From contig CAYYOS010000017.1 in assembly GCA_964473355.1 (NCBI GenBank), positions 1-25,323 of the forward strand: a DNA stretch of 25,323 nt, in the 5' to 3' direction. This DNA is from CAYYOS01 sp964473355. GTDB lineage: Bacteria; Pseudomonadota; Gammaproteobacteria; Burkholderiales; REEB80. Below, in pieces: positions 21,916 through 25,323 of the stretch; the stretch's first letter is position 1, and each line of letters opens with the position of its first letter. The notes under the pieces were generated by a model. It was not told the DNA's origin. It saw nothing but the letters and a program-made list of their open reading frames with translations, and searched no databases. The position numbers and the translations under genes were made by a program.

Positions 21916-22855
21916 CTTCCTCGGTGACAGCTAAGCTTAAACCCAACTTTGCAAATAGCTGCCGGTCCGATTCGGCCGCGGGGTTATCGGTAGTTAGAAG
22001 TTTCTCCCCGTAGAAAATGGAATTGGCGCCCGCTAGAAAACATAGCGCTTGCATGGTCTCGGACATTTGACTGCGGCCTGCAGATAGACGTACGCGCGCG
22101 GCGGGCATAGTGATTCTGGCGGCCGCAACAGTACGAACAAATTCAAACTCATCTAAAACTTGCTCGCCAAATAGCGGCGTGCCCGGCACTTGTACCAGTA
22201 GGTTAATCGGCACGGATTCTGGCTGCGGCGTTAAATTAGCCAGCTCGGCGAGCAGTCCCGCACGCGCGGCCCGGCTCTCGCCCATTCCTACTATGCCGCC
22301 ACAACAAACCTTAAGGCCAGCTTCGCGCACTTGTTCTAGTGTTGCCAAGCGATCCTCATAGTCGCGAGTATGAATAATCTTTCCGTACATTTCCGGTGAG
22401 GTATCCAGATTGTGATTATAGTAATCCAGCCCCGCATCTTTTAGCTGTTCGGCCTGGCCGTCGCGTAACATGCCCAAGGTTGCGCAAGTTTCTAAGCCTA
22501 ACTCGCGTACGGCTTTAATCATTGTCAACACGGGCTCCAAATCTTTTTGCTTAGGTCCGCGCCAAGCAGCGCCCATGCAAAACCGCGTGGCGCCCTGAAG
22601 CTTTGCAGCCTGCGCGGCGCTGACCACTTGCGTTAAGTCCAGAATCGGTTCATCGGCGACGGCTGTCGGGTGACGTGCACTTTGTGGACAATAGCCGCAA
22701 TCTTCCGGGCAACCGCCGGTTTTTATCGACAGTAATGTGCTAATCTGAATGTCATAAGAAGCAAAGTTTTGGCGGTGTATGGTTTGCGCTTTAAACATCA
22801 AATCATTAAATGGCAGGGCCAAAAGGGCTTCGATTTCAGCAACGGTGTAGGGCAT
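21896..22855 (-). CDS. bioB: Biotin synthase
   Basis: BioB is a radical-SAM enzyme that inserts sulfur into dethiobiotin. The [4Fe-4S] cluster ligands are C49, C53 and C56 in CPEDCGYC. FCMGAAWRGPK, YYNHNLDTSPE and CCGGIVGMGE are conserved family blocks, and the late LSAGR supplies the Arg ligand of the [2Fe-2S] cluster. Its length of 319 residues is usual. It is the first gene of the bio operon. The ATG at 22855 has no strong ribosome binding site. The promoter should lie in the 53-bp gap to comF. Confidence 0.97.
   Translation of the reverse strand: MPYTVAEIEALLALPFNDLMFKAQTIHRQNFASYDIQISTLLSIKTGGCPEDCGYCPQSARHPTAVADEPILDLTQVVSAAQAAKLQGATRFCMGAAWRGPKQKDLEPVLTMIKAVRELGLETCATLGMLRDGQAEQLKDAGLDYYNHNLDTSPEMYGKIIHTRDYEDRLATLEQVREAGLKVCCGGIVGMGESRAARAGLLAELANLTPQPESVPINLLVQVPGTPLFGEQVLDEFEFVRTVAAARITMPAARVRLSAGRSQMSETMQALCFLAGANSIFYGEKLLTTDNPAAESDRQLFAKLGLSLAVTEEGVSVAP
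21919..21926 (-). promoter_or_regulatory. Ribosome binding site of bioF
   Basis: GAGGAAGG on the minus strand, inside the end of bioB, lies just before the GTG at 21915 and supports that non-ATG start. Confidence 0.6.
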
Positions 22856-22865
22856 AAGAGAACCA

Positions 22866-22888
22866 ATAAACTGTCATAAGTTGTTTAT
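22866..22888. promoter_or_regulatory. Inverted repeat between bioB and comF
   Basis: ATAAAC (22866-22871) and GTTTAT (22883-22888) are inverted across 11 bases, within the short divergent region. The arms share the TAAAC/GTTTA core of BirA operators (TTGTAAACC..GGTTTACAA), but the spacing is several bases shorter and the outer bases do not match. It could be a diverged biotin operator or a chance AT-rich repeat. Confidence 0.3.
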
Positions 22889-22908
22889 ATTCATGGATTT
22901 CTGATTAA

Positions 22909-23619
22909 TTGTCAATTTTTAAAGCGAAGATTTTAAACAGCTGTATAAATTTTGGGCACCGACTGCTCAGCTCTGGCTGCGTGCTATGCCAGGGCCATAG
23001 CGGCAATCAAACACTATGCGGGCCTTGCCTTACAAGCTTGCCTTATTTAGGCGCCGCCACCTGCCCCCGTTGCGCAACCCCCAGCCCTACCGGCGAGGTC
23101 TGTGGGGCATGTTTAACCTCGCCGCCCGCGTTCCAGCGTACATTAAGCGTGTGGTCTTATAGCTTTCCCGTGGACGCGTTAGTCCACGGTTTGAAATACG
23201 AAAAAAATCTAAGTCTCGCGCCCTTACTTTCGCAGGCGCTTATGGGCCGGGTTAAAAACGTAGATTTTCCTCAACTCATCATACCCATGCCTCTACATCC
23301 TAAGCGCTTGGCGAATAGGGGTTTTAATCAAGCCTTAGAAATTGCCAGACCCATCGCCAAAGCATTAAAAATTCCCTTAGACTGGCAGGCGTGCAGGCGA
23401 ATAAAAGATACACCGCCACAAATTACTTTGCCGCGCAAGGCACGCCATAAAAATATGAAAAACGCGTTTAGTTGCACCAAGGACTTTACCGGTATGCATA
23501 TTGCCATCGTTGACGACGTGATCACCACGGGTGCGTCGGTAGATGCGCTGGCTACCGTTTTGCATGGCCGCGGCGCCCGCGAGGTCAGTGTGTGGGCGGT
23601 CGCCCGCACGCTCCTATAA
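22909..23619 (+). CDS. comF: ComF family protein (phosphoribosyltransferase-like)
   Basis: This 236-residue cytoplasmic protein has the ComF layout. A Cys-rich N-terminal zinc region (C24, C27, C37, C40, then C52, C55, C65, C68) is followed by LKYEKN and a PRTase domain with PMPLHPKRLANRGFNQ and the PRPP loop VDDVITTGAS (201-210). In competent bacteria ComF supports uptake or processing of transforming DNA; here no other competence gene is nearby. The head-to-head placement with bioB is seen in other Proteobacteria. The start is probably the TTG at 22909, because no ATG precedes the Cys region; this start is uncertain. Confidence 0.88.
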   Translation: MSIFKAKILNSCINFGHRLLSSGCVLCQGHSGNQTLCGPCLTSLPYLGAATCPRCATPSPTGEVCGACLTSPPAFQRTLSVWSYSFPVDALVHGLKYEKNLSLAPLLSQALMGRVKNVDFPQLIIPMPLHPKRLANRGFNQALEIARPIAKALKIPLDWQACRRIKDTPPQITLPRKARHKNMKNAFSCTKDFTGMHIAIVDDVITTGASVDALATVLHGRGAREVSVWAVARTLL

Positions 23620-23682
23620 GAAAACAGTTAGTCGCCTCCTTTCCACATAGCCTTTTTGTTTTAATCCGGTAGAATTAAAAAC

Positions 23683-24576
23683 ATGAAGCCCACCTCTGCG
23701 TCTATGAAGGCCAATATTCTCGCCGAAGCGCTGCCCTATATTCGGCGCTTTCACGACAAAACTATCGTCATTAAGTACGGCGGCAACGCCATGGTGGACG
23801 AAAGCTTAAAGCAAGGCTTCGCCCGCGACGTCGTATTACTGAAATTGGTGGGATTAAATCCGGTCATCGTCCACGGCGGCGGCCCGCAAATCGCGGAGAT
23901 GTTAAGACGTGTCGGTAAGCAGAGTGAATTCGTACAGGGGATGCGCGTCACCGACCCCGAAACCATGTCCATCGTTGAAATGGTGTTGGGCGGCCTAGTG
24001 AATAAAGAAATCGTCAACCTTATTAACCAGCACGGCGGCAGCGCGGTGGGCTTAACCGGTAAAGATGGGCACTTTATTAAAGCCCGCCAACTGAAAATTC
24101 AAAATCCCGATAAGCGTGAAGAATGGCTGGATATAGGCCAAGTTGGGGAAGTCATAAGTATTGATCCGCAACTGGTAGCGCTACTGGACACCCGAGATTT
24201 TATTCCCGTTATCGCGCCCATAGGCGTGGGCGAGAATGGCGAAGCTTACAATATTAATGCCGATATCGTGGCGGGAAAGTTAGCGCAAACCTTGCAAGCG
24301 GAAAAGCTTATTTTGCTCACCAACACCACTGGCGTGTTGGACAATAAGCAACAACTATTGAATCATCTTAGCGCAAGCGAAGTCGATGCACTCATTCATG
24401 ACGGTACCATCCACGGCGGCATGCTGCCAAAAATTAATTGCGCCCTGGAGGCGATTAAGCATAAAGTAAGAACCGCGCATATCATCGACGGCCGGGTCGA
24501 GCATGCTCTACTTTTAGAGGTGTTAACCGATGAAGGCGTGGGAACTTTAATTAGCGCTGAAGCGATGACAGGTTAA
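23683..24576 (+). CDS. argB: Acetylglutamate kinase
   Basis: ArgB phosphorylates N-acetylglutamate, the second step of arginine synthesis. It is a 297-residue amino-acid kinase with KYGGNAM (31-37), VHGGGPQI (63-70) and a later YNINADIVAGKLA block. The roughly 25-residue N-terminal extension before the first strand resembles the N-helix of arginine-inhibited, hexameric enzymes such as that of Pseudomonas, so feedback inhibition is likely. The ATG at 23683 is preferred over one at 23704. A TAGAAT seven bases before it could be a -10 box, which would make the leader minimal; there is no ribosome binding site. Confidence 0.96.
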   Translation: MKPTSASMKANILAEALPYIRRFHDKTIVIKYGGNAMVDESLKQGFARDVVLLKLVGLNPVIVHGGGPQIAEMLRRVGKQSEFVQGMRVTDPETMSIVEMVLGGLVNKEIVNLINQHGGSAVGLTGKDGHFIKARQLKIQNPDKREEWLDIGQVGEVISIDPQLVALLDTRDFIPVIAPIGVGENGEAYNINADIVAGKLAQTLQAEKLILLTNTTGVLDNKQQLLNHLSASEVDALIHDGTIHGGMLPKINCALEAIKHKVRTAHIIDGRVEHALLLEVLTDEGVGTLISAEAMTG

Positions 24577-24588
24577 GTAGCTAAAAAC

Positions 24589-25179
24589 ATGCGCGCCAAA
24601 CCGGGAGAACGCAAACTACAGATTCTTGAGGCCATTGCGGCGATGCTTGAGAAACCGCAGTCCGAAAAAATCACAACTGCATCATTAGCCGCCGCTATAA
24701 ACATTTCCGAGGCGGCGCTTTATCGTCAGTTTTCCAGTAAAGCGCAAATGTTTGAAGGTCTGATTGAATTTATTGAGCAGACCTTGTTTGGCTTAATCAA
24801 CAAAATTTCTGCGGACGAACCCGTTGGTGTAGCGCAATTGGAAAAAATTATCGCGATGCTGTTGGGGTTCGCGGAAAAAAATCCGGGTTTAACGCGGGTA
24901 TTGGTCGGAGACGCCATCGTTCACGAGGACGAGCGCCTTAAAACGCGCATGACGCAATTGCACGACCGACTGGAAGCCAGTCTGCGCCAGGCGTTACGGA
25001 TGGCAGATAGCCCCGACGTATCATCCGGCGACGTTAACGCCCGCGCAAATTTAATTTTATGCTGGGTAATCGGCCGCTGGCAGCAATACGCCAAAAGCGG
25101 ATTTCGGCGCAAGCCCTTGGAGTATTGGCCAGCGCAATGGAAGCTGATTTCGCCGGAAGGTAGCGAGCCAAGTAAATAA
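24589..25179 (+). CDS. slmA: TetR-family nucleoid occlusion factor, SlmA-like
   Basis: This 196-residue protein begins with GERKLQILEAIAAMLE, then a helix-turn-helix (about 29-50, ITTASLAAAINISEAALYRQF), and SSKAQMFEGLIEFIEQTLF. These match SlmA, the DNA-bound TetR-like protein that blocks FtsZ assembly over the nucleoid. SlmA binds its own chromosomal sites instead of responding to a small ligand. The gene is 12 bp downstream of argB, a neighbourhood seen in other Proteobacteria. No ribosome binding site is visible before the ATG. A plain TetR repressor is the alternative, but the N-terminal match is strong. Confidence 0.9.
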   Translation: MRAKPGERKLQILEAIAAMLEKPQSEKITTASLAAAINISEAALYRQFSSKAQMFEGLIEFIEQTLFGLINKISADEPVGVAQLEKIIAMLLGFAEKNPGLTRVLVGDAIVHEDERLKTRMTQLHDRLEASLRQALRMADSPDVSSGDVNARANLILCWVIGRWQQYAKSGFRRKPLEYWPAQWKLISPEGSEPSK

Positions 25180-25210
25180 TACGGTTCGTTTTTCAGTTCT
25201 TAATTTTGCC

Positions 25211-25259
25211 CTTTGACTTTTGACTTTTGATTTTTGATTTTTGATTTTTGATTTTTGAC
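25211..25259. repeat. 7-bp tandem repeat, seven copies
   Basis: Seven heptamers of the form (T/C)TTTGA(T/C) run without interruption: CTTTGAC, TTTTGAC, four TTTTGAT and TTTTGAC. They lie 32 bases after the slmA stop. Similar short tandem heptamers are known between genes in many bacterial genomes. The opposite strand reads as a Lys/Gln/Ser-rich frame, which is an artefact of the repeat. I see no gene or terminator in the rest of 25180-25323. Confidence 0.92.
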
Positions 25260-25323
25260 GGACCCTTTCCCCACCGCCGAGCAGCGCAACCAAGCCAGGA
25301 GTAGTCGGCGAGCATTGTTCGAA

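Noticed and set aside
25211..25259. CRISPR array
   Set aside because: The unit is 7 bp with no spacers; it is a simple tandem repeat.
25057..25293. Lys/Gln/Ser-rich minus-strand frame
   Set aside because: Translation of the heptamer repeat and of the opposite strand of slmA, not a protein.

Overview
The window is about 25.3 kb of densely coded chromosomal DNA from a member of the Pseudomonadota (Proteobacteria), at the beta/gamma level. Evidence for this is a SlmA-type TetR protein next to argB, a BioC/BioH-type biotin operon divergent from comF, a dacA-dat-ybeD-lipB-lipA block, and TtcA and MidA homologues. The sequence does not let me choose between Beta- and Gammaproteobacteria; the NodI/NodJ-like transporter and the dat gene inside the lip block lean slightly towards beta. 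Base composition looks moderate and even. I see no phage, transposase, integrase, CRISPR array, rRNA or tRNA. A run of 100 N (3419-3518) marks a scaffold join, so this is a draft or metagenome assembly.

Layout. 91-3331: a QueC-like ATPase (minus) faces a small [2Fe-2S] ferredoxin, followed by an alpha/beta hydrolase and a NodI/NodJ-like ABC export pair; the four plus genes overlap or abut like one operon. 3364-3573: the N gap, flanked by two identical 55-bp copies. 3633-4974: an Ig-repeat lipoprotein with its own promoter and a strong terminator. 4977-5756: a DUF1624 membrane protein. 5796-5840: a nested palindrome resembling a REP element. 5849-9647 (minus): lipA, lipB, ybeD, a D-amino-acid aminotransferase and dacA, then midA (9678-10829). 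10867-12720 (plus): pteridine reductase, ttcA-like gene and a small EamA/SMR-type membrane protein, all overlapping. 12737-18422: two large exported proteins transcribed divergently from a shared 0.2-kb region. One is a fusion of an esterase-like phytase domain with a glycerophosphodiesterase; the other is a 977-residue anchored protein with Ig-like modules and a putative glycoside-hydrolase-like barrel. 18408-22855 (minus): bioB-bioF-bioH-bioC-bioD. 22909-25179 (plus): comF, argB, slmA. The last 144 bases hold a 7-bp tandem repeat.

How the genes work together. The bio operon encodes pimeloyl-ACP synthesis by the BioC/BioH route and three of the four ring-assembly steps; bioA is not here. LipB and LipA make protein-bound lipoate. 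DacA trims peptidoglycan and releases D-alanine, which the adjacent Dat could interconvert with D-glutamate. Most of the window is ordinary housekeeping. I do not see a clearly new multi-gene system. The best leads are the two large exported proteins at 12737-18422, especially the glycerophosphodiesterase whose barrel motifs appear in permuted order inside a split phytase-like propeller, and the anchored 977-residue protein that I cannot assign to a named family.
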